Below are positions 47,279 through 56,345 of a stretch of DNA of 64,000 bases, in pieces. The notes under the pieces are model-generated. The model saw nothing but the letters and a program-made list of their open reading frames with translations, was not told the origin of the DNA and did no database searches. A program made the position numbers and the translations under genes. The stretch comes from Massilia eburnea (GTDB taxonomy: Bacteria > Pseudomonadota > Gammaproteobacteria > Burkholderiales > Burkholderiaceae_D). The stretch lies in assembly GCF_009720745.1 (NCBI RefSeq), contig NZ_WNKX01000002.1, forward strand, positions 186,001-250,000. The letters are read 5' to 3'. Each line of letters opens with the position of its first letter. Position 1 is the first letter of the stretch.

Positions 47279-48412
47279 ATGGAAAACAGGGGACGGCTCG
47301 CCAGCATCGACATGCTGCGCGGTTTGGTGATCGTGCTGATGGCGCTCGACCATACGCGCGACTTTTTCGGCGCCGCGCAGTTCAATCCGGAGGACTTGGC
47401 GCAGACGACGCCGCTGTGGTTCGCCACGCGCTGGATCACGCATTTGTGCGCCTCGACTTTTGTATTGCTGGCGGGGAGTTCAGCCTACCTGCGCGGAACC
47501 AAGGCCGGCATTCCGGCGCTATCGCGCTACCTGTTCACACGCGGCTTGCTGCTGCTGGTGCTGGAGGTCACCTGGATCTCGTTCAGCTGGCAGTTCGCCT
47601 ACAACATCACGATCCTGCAGGTGATCTGGGCGCTGGGGATGGGCATGGTTGTGCTGGCGGGACTGGTGTGGCTGCCGCTGCCGGCCGTCGCCGCCGTCGC
47701 CGCCTTGTTGATCCTGCCGCATAACCTGTTCGATGGTATCCAGTCCAACAACCCGCTGTGGATGATGTGGCACCAGAGCGGCTTCTGGCCGGTGGCCGGC
47801 AATTACGGTGTGTTCATCGCCTACCCGCTGATGCCGTGGGTTGGGCTGATCGCAGCGGGTTACGCGATGGGTCCTGTCTTCAGGTGGGATGCGGCGCGGA
47901 GGCAGCGCCTGCTGGTGCTTGCAGGTGCGGTGCTGCTGCTGGCGTTTGTCGTGCTGCGGGCGGGGAATTTCTACGGCGATCCCGATCCGTGGTCGCCTCA
48001 GGGACGCGGCCCGGTGTGGGACTTCATTTCCTTCATGCGCGTGCACAAATACCCGCCTTCGCTGCTCTACCTGTGCGCGACCATCGGCATTGCCCTGCCA
48101 TTGCTGGCGTGGTTCGAGCGCATCCGGCCCGTGCCCATGCTGCTGATGTTTGGCGGCACGCCGATGTTCTTTTACGTGGTCCACATCGCGCTGATCCACT
48201 TCCTGTCCGGCGTCTACTTCCTTGTGCGCTACGGCTCGATACCGACGGGCGGGCCGGGCGGTTTGACGCTGCCCAAGGATTACGAGCCGTCGCTGGCCGT
48301 GGTCTACATCGCCTGGGCCGCGATGATCGCGATCATGTATGGCTTGACCAAACTGTGGCTGCGCCGCGGCAAGCGCAAGGCGCCTCCTCCGCCGGCAGGC
48401 GCCGCCGCTTAA
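47279..48412 (+). CDS. DUF1624 membrane protein, heparan-glucosaminide acetyltransferase-like
   Basis: The 377-residue protein begins with the family signature RLASIDMLRGLVIVLMALDHTRDFF, including the conserved RG and DHxRD, and has about nine to ten membrane helices. The family is related to the human lysosomal acetyltransferase HGSNAT and may acetylate envelope sugars; the bacterial role is not established. It is divergent from the regulator with an operator between them. Its stop overlaps that of the MutS-like gene by four bases (CTTAAG). Confidence 0.85.
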   Translation: MENRGRLASIDMLRGLVIVLMALDHTRDFFGAAQFNPEDLAQTTPLWFATRWITHLCASTFVLLAGSSAYLRGTKAGIPALSRYLFTRGLLLLVLEVTWISFSWQFAYNITILQVIWALGMGMVVLAGLVWLPLPAVAAVAALLILPHNLFDGIQSNNPLWMMWHQSGFWPVAGNYGVFIAYPLMPWVGLIAAGYAMGPVFRWDAARRQRLLVLAGAVLLLAFVVLRAGNFYGDPDPWSPQGRGPVWDFISFMRVHKYPPSLLYLCATIGIALPLLAWFERIRPVPMLLMFGGTPMFFYVVHIALIHFLSGVYFLVRYGSIPTGGPGGLTLPKDYEPSLAVVYIAWAAMIAIMYGLTKLWLRRGKRKAPPPPAGAAA

Positions 48413-49911
48413 GCGGACACCAGGCGGCCGGAAAGGCGTTTGTAGACGTCGCGGGCGCGCTGTTCGATGGCGGGTTCGAAGCCGGATTGCGCCAGCAGGG
48501 TCAGGCCGTTGGTGTCGGCCAGCACGCCGGGCGTCAGGGCCAGGCGACCGGCGCGCTTTTGCACCAGCAGCGGCACGCAGCATGGCTCCAGCAGCTGCGC
48601 CAGCACCACATTGTGCGAAGACACCAGCACGGTGCCGCGCGCGCATAACTGCTCCAGCACTGCGGCGGCGGCGGAGACCGACTCCAGGTGGTTCGTGCCG
48701 CGGAAAATCTCGTCGATGATGAACACCGCGCGCTGCGGCTCCTTCGCCAGCGCCAGCAATTCTTGCGCGCGGCGCAGCTCCGATTGATAGAGGCTTTCGC
48801 CACCTTCCAATGCATCCTCATTCTGCATGCTGGCGTAGACCGGCAGGTTGGGCACCCGCGCTGCCGCCGCGTAGCAGAAGCCGAAGGCGCGTGCGGCCAG
48901 CAAATTCAGGCCGACAGTGCGCAGCAAGGTGCTTTTGCCGATCCCATTCTGGCCGCTGATGAAGGCGCTCCTGCCTTCCAGGGACAGGTCCAGAGCCTCG
49001 GTGCCGGACAACAGCGGATGATGCACGGCTTGCAGCTGGATCTCCTGCTCCCAGCCTTCCTCCGCCCAGCACCATTGCTGCAGGGCGGACACATGGCGCG
49101 CCAATGCGAGGTCGGCATCCAGGCCGGCGACCAGCCGGTAGCTGTCGCGCAGGAAGGCAGCGTGTTCGCGCACCAGGCGGCGCGTGGCGAAGAAGTGCTT
49201 CAGGTTGGCCAGCATGAACCAGTCGGCATATTCGGCCACGCCAGGGGCGGCGGCGACTTTGTTGCGTGCCAGCTTGCCGCGCAGCTGGGCGGCTTGCGCC
49301 ACGCCGGGCGCGTCTTCCTGCCGGCTATGAACGTAGAGCTGCAGCTGCAGTGCCTCGGCGACGGGCTGCCAAAGCTGCATGCGTGCACTGAAAGCGACCT
49401 GGATTGCCGCGAGGAGCAGCGACAGCACGAGCGTTGGGACCAGTGCCGGCAGCCAGAAGAAGCTGGCGGCGATGCAAACCAGGAAGGCCAGCGGCAGCAG
49501 CCAAAGCCAGCCAGCCCAGCGCGGCGGCGGCGCAAGCGGCGACGCTGACGCCGCGCGGCTGGCGCCATCCGAGCCGGATGCCGCCAACAGCGGCGGCAGG
49601 AACAGCGCCTCGCAGACCTCCGCGCTTGCCTCACGCAAGTGAGAGAGCTGGGCGGCGAGGCGTTCACGCACCGCGCCGTCGGACAGCAGCGCGCGGACAC
49701 GCCCGGACGATGCAGCGCCCGCGTCCTGGCCGCGCCGCAAGCGACGGTACAGCATCTGCCTGCCAAAGATGCTGGCGCCCGCACCCAGTTGCGCGAGGTA
49801 AGCCGGCAACAGCAAGTCCTGCCAGGTCTGGCCATCCACCGCGCCATTGCCCTCGGCACCGGCGAGCTCGTCGTACCGCGCCACTGCGCTTTCCGGGAAC
49901 GGATACTCCAC
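48409..49911 (-). CDS. Membrane-anchored MutS-like ATPase
   Basis: The C-terminal 200 residues are a MutS-type ABC ATPase: Walker A SGQNGIGKST at about 318-327, an ASMQNEDALEGGESLY segment in place of the MutS signature, Walker B VFIIDEIFRGTN, and the switch SSHN. There is no mismatch-recognition domain. Instead, two hydrophobic helices (WLWLLPLAFLVCIAASFFW and the next) lie near residue 140, before a helical lever region. The start is GTG at 49911, eight bases after AAGGAG, giving 500 residues. MutS-like proteins with membrane helices are known as uncharacterised families; the role is unlikely to be classical mismatch repair. Confidence 0.82.
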   Translation of the reverse strand: MEYPFPESAVARYDELAGAEGNGAVDGQTWQDLLLPAYLAQLGAGASIFGRQMLYRRLRRGQDAGAASSGRVRALLSDGAVRERLAAQLSHLREASAEVCEALFLPPLLAASGSDGASRAASASPLAPPPRWAGWLWLLPLAFLVCIAASFFWLPALVPTLVLSLLLAAIQVAFSARMQLWQPVAEALQLQLYVHSRQEDAPGVAQAAQLRGKLARNKVAAAPGVAEYADWFMLANLKHFFATRRLVREHAAFLRDSYRLVAGLDADLALARHVSALQQWCWAEEGWEQEIQLQAVHHPLLSGTEALDLSLEGRSAFISGQNGIGKSTLLRTVGLNLLAARAFGFCYAAAARVPNLPVYASMQNEDALEGGESLYQSELRRAQELLALAKEPQRAVFIIDEIFRGTNHLESVSAAAAVLEQLCARGTVLVSSHNVVLAQLLEPCCVPLLVQKRAGRLALTPGVLADTNGLTLLAQSGFEPAIEQRARDVYKRLSGRLVSA

Positions 49912-49984
49912 AGAACCACTCCTTGCCACAAAGATAACCCTACAAGTATAGCCGCTTACCAAAAAATCAAGTAGCACGGCTTGC

Positions 49985-50025
49985 GGACGGGCGGACAGCG
50001 TGGACAGGGTGGACGCTCGCGGACA
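49985..50025. promoter_or_regulatory. Tandem GGAC array, candidate activator-binding enhancer
   Basis: GGAC occurs five times, starting at 49985, 49993, 50002, 50011 and 50021, with 8-10 base steps; three copies are GGACA. The array lies 47-87 bases upstream of the sigma-54 promoter, where an NtrC-type activator would bind, and a gene for such an activator lies in the same cluster. Confidence 0.55.
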
Positions 50026-50071
50026 GCCCGAACACCAAGACATGCTCCTTACAAATCAACCACTTAGAAGC

Positions 50072-50087
50072 TGGCACACTTCATGCA
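50072..50087 (+). promoter_or_regulatory. Sigma-54 promoter of the ABC efflux operon
   Basis: TGGCAC at 50072-50077 and TGCA at 50084-50087 keep the exact GG to GC spacing of the -24/-12 consensus (TGGCACnnnnnTTGCA, with one mismatch). Predicted transcription start is near 50098, about 32 bases before the adaptor ATG. Confidence 0.82.
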
Positions 50088-50129
50088 TGGGCAAGCTTGA
50101 CCAAATCACCAGACACCAGGAACAAGAAC

Positions 50130-51395
50130 ATGATCCGCGACACCTCACACCAGGACCAAGTGCTCGCCGCTCCCAGCAGCCGCATTCCGCGCCGCAAATT
50201 GCTGCTGCTGGCAGGCGCCGTGGCATTGCTGGCCGCCGGCTACCTGCTGCTGAAAGGCTGGAGCAGCAGCGAACATTCGATCAGCGCGGCGCGCCTGCGC
50301 ATCGGCGAAGTCACGCGCGGCACCCTGGTGCGCGACGCCGCCGTCAACGGCCGCATCGTGGCCGCCGTCAGCCCGACCCTGTATTCCACCTCCACTTCCA
50401 CGGTCGAACTGAAAGTGCATGCCGGCGACACCGTGAAAAAAGGCCAGGTGCTGGCCGTGCTCGAATCGCCCGACCTGGCCGACGAACTGAAAAAAGAACA
50501 GACCCTGTTCAACGAACTGCAAGCCGAAGTCGCGCGCCAGCAAATCCTGGCCCGCAAGCAGAAGCTGGCCGCCCAGCGCGAAGCCGACACCGCGGAAATC
50601 GACCGCGTCTCCGCCCAGCGCACCCTGCAGCGCTACGAGAGCGTATCGACCGACGGCATCATCGCCAAGATCGATATGCAGAAGGCCAGGGACGCCGTGG
50701 CCGCCGCCGACATCCGCGCCAGGCACACCAAGCAGGCCGCCGAACTGGAAGGCGACAACGTGGCGCTGGAGCTAAAAACCAAGACCGCGCAGATGGAGCG
50801 CCAGAAGCTGTCGCTGGCCAACGCCCAGCGCCGCGTCGACGAACTGACGGTGCGCGCGCCGGTCGATGGCTTCATCGGCACGCTGTCGGTGGCCAACCGC
50901 AGCGTGGTGCAGGCCAACACGCCGCTCATGACCCTGGTCGACCTGTCCCAGCTCGAAGTCGAGCTGGAAGTGCCGGAAACCTATGTCAACGACCTGGGCC
51001 TGGGCATGACCGTGGAAATCGAAGTGGCCGGCGTGAAGACCAAGGGCAAGCTGTCGGCCCTGTCGCCGGAAGTGGTGAAGAACCAGGTGCTGGCGCGCGT
51101 GCGCTTTGACCAGCAGCCGGAAGGCGTGCGCCAGAACCAGCGTGTGTCGGCGCGCCTGCTGATCGACGAAAAACACAATGTGCTGATGGTGCCGCGCGGC
51201 CCGTTCGTGGAATCGGAAGGCGGCCGCTTCGTCTACCTGGTGCAGGACGGCATCGCCGTGCGCACCCCGGTGCAGCTGGGCGCCACCAGCGTGGCGGCAG
51301 TGGAAATCGTCAATGGATTGAAACAAGGCGACAAGATCGTGGTCGCCGGTACTGAAAGCTTTGAGAACGCCAAGCGCGTCTCGATCAATAAATAA
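50130..51395 (+). CDS. Periplasmic adaptor of an ABC efflux system (MacA/HlyD-like)
   Basis: Links an inner-membrane ABC exporter to an outer-membrane channel. The 421 residues have an N-terminal cytoplasmic tail, one helix (about 24-42), lipoyl halves (VELKVHAGDTVKKGQVLAVLES; LTVRAPVDGFIGTLSVANRSVV), a long coiled-coil hairpin between them (about 115-240), and the beta-barrel and membrane-proximal domains. The start at 50130 gives a normal anchor; a TTG 11 codons earlier lies at the predicted transcription start. First gene of the sigma-54 operon. Confidence 0.9.
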   Translation: MIRDTSHQDQVLAAPSSRIPRRKLLLLAGAVALLAAGYLLLKGWSSSEHSISAARLRIGEVTRGTLVRDAAVNGRIVAAVSPTLYSTSTSTVELKVHAGDTVKKGQVLAVLESPDLADELKKEQTLFNELQAEVARQQILARKQKLAAQREADTAEIDRVSAQRTLQRYESVSTDGIIAKIDMQKARDAVAAADIRARHTKQAAELEGDNVALELKTKTAQMERQKLSLANAQRRVDELTVRAPVDGFIGTLSVANRSVVQANTPLMTLVDLSQLEVELEVPETYVNDLGLGMTVEIEVAGVKTKGKLSALSPEVVKNQVLARVRFDQQPEGVRQNQRVSARLLIDEKHNVLMVPRGPFVESEGGRFVYLVQDGIAVRTPVQLGATSVAAVEIVNGLKQGDKIVVAGTESFENAKRVSINK

Positions 51396-51413
51396 CCCCT
51401 ACGGAGATTGAAC

Positions 51414-52118
51414 ATGCTGCGCATGACTAACCTGAGCAAAGTGTATCGCACCCATATGATCGAAACCCACGCGCTGCGCGGCTTCGAGATCGATGTCAAG
51501 CAGGGCGAATTCGTCACGGTCACCGGCCCTTCCGGTTCCGGCAAGACCAGCTTCCTCAACATCGCCGGCCTGCTGGAAGACTTCACCAGCGGCGACTACG
51601 TGCTCGACGGCATCAACGTCAAAGGCATGGACGACAACGCCCGTTCGCGCCTGCGCAATGAGAAGCTGGGCTTCATCTTCCAGGGCTTCAACCTGATCCC
51701 CGACCTGAACCTGTTCGACAACGTCGACGTGCCGCTGCGCTACCGCGGCTTCAACGCCGCCGAGCGCAAGGAGCGCATCGAGGACGCGCTGGCCAAGGTC
51801 GGCCTGGCCTCGCGCATGCGCCACTTCCCGGCCGAACTGTCGGGCGGCCAGCAGCAGCGCGTGGCGATCGCGCGCGCCCTGGCCGGCTCGCCCAAGCTGC
51901 TGCTGGCCGACGAACCGACCGGCAACCTCGATACCCAGATGGCGCGCGGCGTGATGGAGCTGCTGGAAGAGATCAACGCCGAGGGCACCACCATCCTGAT
52001 GGTGACCCACGATCCGGAGCTGGCGCAGCGCACCCAGCGCAACGTCCACATCATCGACGGCCAGGTATCGGACCTGGTGCGCAAATCGCCATCGCTGGTG
52101 GTTGCCAAGGAGGCTTGA
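51414..52118 (+). CDS. ABC transporter ATP-binding protein (MacB/LolD-like)
   Basis: ATPase that powers the neighbouring permeases. The 234 residues have Walker A GPSGSGKT (38-45), Q-loop, signature LSGGQQQRVAIARAL, Walker B LLLADEPTGNLD and the H-loop VTHDPE. It is a separate ATPase, unlike MacB where ATPase and permease are fused. A GGAG site precedes ATG 51414. The stop is followed one base later by the next ATG. Confidence 0.95.
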   Translation: MLRMTNLSKVYRTHMIETHALRGFEIDVKQGEFVTVTGPSGSGKTSFLNIAGLLEDFTSGDYVLDGINVKGMDDNARSRLRNEKLGFIFQGFNLIPDLNLFDNVDVPLRYRGFNAAERKERIEDALAKVGLASRMRHFPAELSGGQQQRVAIARALAGSPKLLLADEPTGNLDTQMARGVMELLEEINAEGTTILMVTHDPELAQRTQRNVHIIDGQVSDLVRKSPSLVVAKEA

Positions 52119-52119
52119 G

Positions 52120-53430
52120 ATGTTCCAATACTATTTCCTGCTGGGCGTGCGCAGCCTGCGCCGCAATCCGGTGCTGACGGCGCTGATGGTACTGATCCTG
52201 GCGGTCGGCGTGGCGGCCTCCGTTTCCACCCTGACCATCCTGCACGTGATGTCGGGCGACCCGATCCCGGGCAAGAGCGAGCGCCTGATCGTACCGTTGA
52301 TCGACAACGGTCCGCTCAAGGGCTACACGCCGGGCGAGCGCGATGGCGATGAAATGTCCTACCGCGACGCTGTCAACCTGCTCGCTTCGGGCCAGGGAGA
52401 CCGCCGCACCGCGATGCGCGGGGCCTCCGGCACCGTGGAACCGGCGCGCAAGGACATGCCGGTATTTACCGTCGAAGGCCTGACGCCGACGCGCGACTTC
52501 TTCGCCATGTTCGAGGTGCCGTTCCAGTACGGCGGCCCGTGGAGCGAGGCGGACGACAAGGCCGGCGCCGACGTGGTAGTCCTGAGCAGCAAGCTGGCGG
52601 AAAAGCTGTTCGGCAATGCCAACCCGGTCGGCCAGCGCGTGCGCATGTTCGGCTTCGACTATTCCGTGGTCGGCGTGTTCGGCAAATGGGACCCGGTGCC
52701 GCGCTTTCACCGCATCATCGGCGGCCCTGGCGCCTTCGGCGCCGAGGACGAGTTCTACATCCCATTCCACAACGCGGTCCGCCACGAGATGGGACAGAAC
52801 GGCAACATGAACTGCAGCAGCGAACGCGGGCCCGGCTACCAGGCTTTGCTCGATTCGGAATGCGTCTGGATCCAGTTCTGGTTCGAACTGCACTCGGTGT
52901 CCGACCGCCCGCAGCTGCAAGCCTGGCTCGACGCCTATGCCGCGGAACAGCGCAAGCTGGGACGCCTGCAACGCAATGCACCCAACAAATTGTTCAATGT
53001 GATGGAATGGCTGGAGGAGCAGAAAGTGGTGGGCAAGGACAGCCGCCTGTCGGCCATGCTGGCCTTCGGCTTCCTGCTGCTTTGCCTGGTCAACACCATC
53101 GGCCTGCTGCTGGCGAAATTTTCGGTGCGGGCGCCTGAAGTGGGTGTACGCCGCGCGCTGGGCGCTTCGCGCAAGGATATCTTCACCCAGTTCCTGATCG
53201 AGAGCGCGGTGGTGGGCCTGGCCGGCGGCATCCTCGGCCTGGTCCTGGCGCTTGCCGCCCTGACCCTGATCGGCAGCATCTCCGAACAGATCGCCGTCAC
53301 CACCCACATGGACTGGATGATGCTGCTGGTGACCTTCGTCATGTCGGTCAGCGCCGCCATACTGGCCGGCCTGCTGCCGACCTGGCGCGCCTGCCAGGTC
53401 ACCCCGGCCCTGCAACTGAAATCGCAGTGA
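52120..53430 (+). CDS. FtsX-like ABC permease with periplasmic domain, first of two
   Basis: The 436 residues follow the MacB permease plan: a first helix (about 20-45), a periplasmic core domain of about 240 residues, and three C-terminal helices with the FtsX signature VRAPEVGVRRALGASRKDIFTQFLIESAVVG. The periplasmic domain contains two cysteines (NCSSERGPG; SECVWIQF) that could form a disulfide. It is coupled to the ATPase gene and is expected to pair with the next permease as a heterodimer. Confidence 0.92.
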   Translation: MFQYYFLLGVRSLRRNPVLTALMVLILAVGVAASVSTLTILHVMSGDPIPGKSERLIVPLIDNGPLKGYTPGERDGDEMSYRDAVNLLASGQGDRRTAMRGASGTVEPARKDMPVFTVEGLTPTRDFFAMFEVPFQYGGPWSEADDKAGADVVVLSSKLAEKLFGNANPVGQRVRMFGFDYSVVGVFGKWDPVPRFHRIIGGPGAFGAEDEFYIPFHNAVRHEMGQNGNMNCSSERGPGYQALLDSECVWIQFWFELHSVSDRPQLQAWLDAYAAEQRKLGRLQRNAPNKLFNVMEWLEEQKVVGKDSRLSAMLAFGFLLLCLVNTIGLLLAKFSVRAPEVGVRRALGASRKDIFTQFLIESAVVGLAGGILGLVLALAALTLIGSISEQIAVTTHMDWMMLLVTFVMSVSAAILAGLLPTWRACQVTPALQLKSQ

Positions 53431-53437
53431 GGACAAT

Positions 53438-54673
53438 ATGGAAATCAAACCAATCTTTTCCGCGCTGATGCGCTCCAAGACCGGCCCGATCCTGGTGGCC
53501 GTGCAAGTGGCGCTCAGCCTCGCCATCCTGGCCAACGCCCTGCACATCGTCAGCGTGCGGCAGGCGGTCACGGCGCGCCCGACCGGCATCGTGAATGAAG
53601 AGCAGGTGTTCAGCATCAGCGTGAAGGCCCTCAATCCCGGCGGCCACGAGCAGCAGATCGCCATGCAGAAGGCGGAGGCCGCCGCCCTGCGTGCCGTGCC
53701 GGGCATCACCTCCGTTGCCAATACCAACCAGATCACGCTGTCGAGCTCCGGCAACTACAACAGCGTGGCCGCCAACCGCGAGCAGGAGCGCAGCACCGCC
53801 AGCCCGACCATGTACGTGACGTCCGATTCGCTGGTCAAGACCTGGGGCCTGAAGATTATCGACGGCCGCGATTTCACGCCGCAGGACGTGCTGGAGTTCG
53901 ACCAGAATACCAGCAAGGCCTTCCCCACCGTGGCCCTGATCACCAAAGCGCTGGGCGAAAAGGTATGGCCGGACGCGGCCAGCTACGTCGGCAAGAGAAT
54001 GTATTACGGCACCGGCGCCGAAGCCCGCGAAGTCAGCGTGATCGGCGTGATCGAGACCCTGGAAACGCCAAGCGCCGCGATGGGCGCCGAAGGCGAAATG
54101 TCGACCATGGTCCCGGCCCGCAGCTCCGGCGCCTCGCGCACCCTGTACACCCTGCGCGCCGAACCGGGCCAGCGCGACCGCGCCATGAAGGACGCCGAAG
54201 AGGCGATGCGCAAGCTGCATAACGGCCAGGTGGTGGTGCACAGCAAGACGCAGTCGGAACAGCGCGTGAACCGCTACAAGGCCGACTACGCGCTGGCCTG
54301 GATGCTGATCACCGTCAGCGTGCTGCTGATGGTGGTGACCGCCAGCGGCATTGTCGGCATGGCCAGCCTGTGGGTCACGCAGCGCCGCAAGCAGATCGGC
54401 GTGCGGCGCGCGCTGGGGGCGCGCAAGTTCGACATCCTGCGCTATTTCGTGACCGAGAACCTGATGATCACCACCACCGGGATTGTCGGCGGCCTGCTGG
54501 GGGCGCTCGCCCTGAACCAGGTGCTGGTGTCCAGGCTTGAACTGGAGCGCTTGCCGGCGGAGTACATGGTGATTGGCGCCGCGGCGTTCTGGGCGTTGGG
54601 CATCGCCGCTGTGTACGGGCCCGCGTGGCGCGCCGCCTCGATCTCGCCGGCGATGGCGACACGCTCCGCTTAA
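53438..54673 (+). CDS. FtsX-like ABC permease with periplasmic domain, second of two
   Basis: The 411 residues repeat the same plan as the previous gene: N-terminal helix (about 15-40), periplasmic domain, and three C-terminal helices with TQRRKQIGVRRALGARKFDILRYFVTENLM. The two share topology but little sequence outside the FtsX region, supporting a heterodimeric transporter. The start follows GAGGACAAT. The substrate is unknown; related operons export peptides, antibiotics or lipids. Confidence 0.92.
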   Translation: MEIKPIFSALMRSKTGPILVAVQVALSLAILANALHIVSVRQAVTARPTGIVNEEQVFSISVKALNPGGHEQQIAMQKAEAAALRAVPGITSVANTNQITLSSSGNYNSVAANREQERSTASPTMYVTSDSLVKTWGLKIIDGRDFTPQDVLEFDQNTSKAFPTVALITKALGEKVWPDAASYVGKRMYYGTGAEAREVSVIGVIETLETPSAAMGAEGEMSTMVPARSSGASRTLYTLRAEPGQRDRAMKDAEEAMRKLHNGQVVVHSKTQSEQRVNRYKADYALAWMLITVSVLLMVVTASGIVGMASLWVTQRRKQIGVRRALGARKFDILRYFVTENLMITTTGIVGGLLGALALNQVLVSRLELERLPAEYMVIGAAAFWALGIAAVYGPAWRAASISPAMATRSA

Positions 54674-54839
54674 ACCGGTCAATCTGGGGCCAGCATCTGC
54701 CGCCGCGGGTGTCGGCTGTGCGACTTTGCTCTTCGCAAAATGCCGACGGCCCCATCCCAAAGCACAGGTCACAAGACCTTTGGGGGGCTGCCCCTTTGGG
54801 TCTGCCCCTGGTTACCGGGTTTTCATGTATCCTGCCAAA

Positions 54840-56198
54840 ATGCCAACCGTACTCATCATCGACGACAACGCCGCCGTCGCAGTCGCCCTCGAAGTCCTGT
54901 TCTCCCTGCACGACATCGACTCCCTGCGCGCCGCATCGCCAGAAGAAGGCCTCGCGCTGCTCGACCAGCGCAGCGCCAGCATCGACCTGGTGGTACAGGA
55001 CATGAACTTCAGCGCCGACACCACCTCCGGCGAAGAAGGCATCGAACTATTCCGCGCCATCAGAAAGCGCCATCCCGACCTGCCGGTCATCCTGCTCACC
55101 GCCTGGACCCACCTGGACGCCGCCGTCGACCTGATCAAGGCCGGCGCCGCCGACTACCTGTCCAAGCCCTGGGACGACAAGCGCCTGATCGCCACCGTAC
55201 GCAACCTGCTGGAACTGGGCCAGGCCAACCGCGCCCTCAACCAGCACCGCAGCGGCGAACTGCGCCAGCGGCGCGAACTGGAACGCTTCAACCTGCGCAA
55301 GATGGTCTGGAACGACCCGGCCACCGAACGCGTGATCTCGCTCGCCTGCCAGGTCGCGCGCGCCGACGTACCGGTGCTGATCACCGGCCCGAACGGCACC
55401 GGCAAGGAGCGCATCGCCGAAATCATCCAGGCCAATTCCGCCGTGCGCGAAGGCCCTTTCGTGGTGCTCAATTGCGGCGCCCTGCCGGCCGAACTGATTG
55501 AAGCCGAATTATTCGGCGCCGACGCCGGCGCCTACACCGGCGCCTCCAAAGCCCGCGAAGGCAAGTTTGAAGCAGCCGACGGCGGCACCCTCTTCCTCGA
55601 CGAAATCGGCAACCTGCCGCTGGCCGGCCAGATGAAGCTGTTGCGCGTGCTGGAAACAGGCCGCTTCGAACGCCTCGGCTCCAACCGTGAACGCCAGGTG
55701 CAGGTACGCGTGATCAGCGCCACCAATGCCGACCTGCCGGCCATGATCCGCGCCGGCAGCTTCCGCGAAGACCTGTATTACCGGCTGAACGTCATCGAAC
55801 TGCGCCTGCCGCCGCTGGCCCAGCGCCCCGGCGACATCCTGCCGCTGGCACGCCACTTCCTGGGCACCGAACGCCAATTGCGCGCCGACGCCGAAGCAGC
55901 CCTGCTGGCGCACGGCTGGCCCGGCAATGTACGCGAACTGAAAAACGTCATGGCGCGCGCCAGCCTGCTGGCCCACGGCGACGCGATCACCGTCGCCGAC
56001 CTTGGCCTGCCGGCCGCCAGCGCCAGCAACGGCCACACCGTCCCTGGCGCCAGCCACGACCAGGAACCCGACCGCGACGCCATCATCGCCTCGCTGCAGC
56101 GCGCCAGCGGCGTCGTCGCCCAAGCCGCCGCCGAGCTCGGCCTGTCCCGCCAAGCCCTCTACCGCCGCATGGAACGCCTCGGCATCGCCCGCCCATGA
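54840..56198 (+). CDS. NtrC-family sigma-54-dependent response regulator
   Basis: Activator of sigma-54 promoters, probably the one at 50072. The 452 residues have a receiver domain (DD at 8-9, phosphoacceptor D54, T87, K109), an AAA domain with Walker A GPNGTGKE (183-190), the sigma-54-contact loop GAYTGA (230-235, Tyr in place of the usual Phe), Walker B GGTLFLDEIG, arginine fingers and a Fis-type helix-turn-helix (VVAQAAAELGLSRQALYRRMERLG). The start at 54840 matches the family N-terminus; ATG 54825 adds five residues. The 166 bases before it hold only nested short repeats. Confidence 0.92.
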   Translation: MPTVLIIDDNAAVAVALEVLFSLHDIDSLRAASPEEGLALLDQRSASIDLVVQDMNFSADTTSGEEGIELFRAIRKRHPDLPVILLTAWTHLDAAVDLIKAGAADYLSKPWDDKRLIATVRNLLELGQANRALNQHRSGELRQRRELERFNLRKMVWNDPATERVISLACQVARADVPVLITGPNGTGKERIAEIIQANSAVREGPFVVLNCGALPAELIEAELFGADAGAYTGASKAREGKFEAADGGTLFLDEIGNLPLAGQMKLLRVLETGRFERLGSNRERQVQVRVISATNADLPAMIRAGSFREDLYYRLNVIELRLPPLAQRPGDILPLARHFLGTERQLRADAEAALLAHGWPGNVRELKNVMARASLLAHGDAITVADLGLPAASASNGHTVPGASHDQEPDRDAIIASLQRASGVVAQAAAELGLSRQALYRRMERLGIARP

Positions 56199-56220
56199 CA
56201 GCACCCCGTCCTCCCCTACT

Positions 56221-56337
56221 GTTCACCCCGTGTACCACCTTGGGGGCACACCCGAAATGGGACACGGGCTCTGCCGCGCGGCGGCCGAGGCCGTGTCCCG
56301 ATTCGGGTGTGACCCCAGGGTGGGACACGAGGTCATC
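56221..56337. repeat. 117-base imperfect palindrome in the regulator-kinase gap
   Basis: Arms of 49 bases (56221-56269 and 56289-56337) pair at 40 of 49 positions around a 19-base GC-rich loop. The core CACACCCGAA with GGGACACGG is perfect in both arms. It nearly fills the 147-base gap between the activator and its kinase. The size and structure suggest a small dispersed hairpin element rather than a terminator, since there is no T run. Confidence 0.75.
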
Positions 56338-56345
56338 CGTTTAGT

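Noticed and set aside
49985..50025. GGAC array as coding repeat or CRISPR-like repeat
   Set aside because: The units are only 4-6 bases with 8-10 base steps and carry no open gene; an activator-binding array fits the position before the sigma-54 promoter better.
51399..53754. Long minus-strand frames opposite the ABC ATPase and permease genes
   Set aside because: They are shadows in a GC-rich region; the plus-strand genes carry Walker motifs and FtsX signatures.
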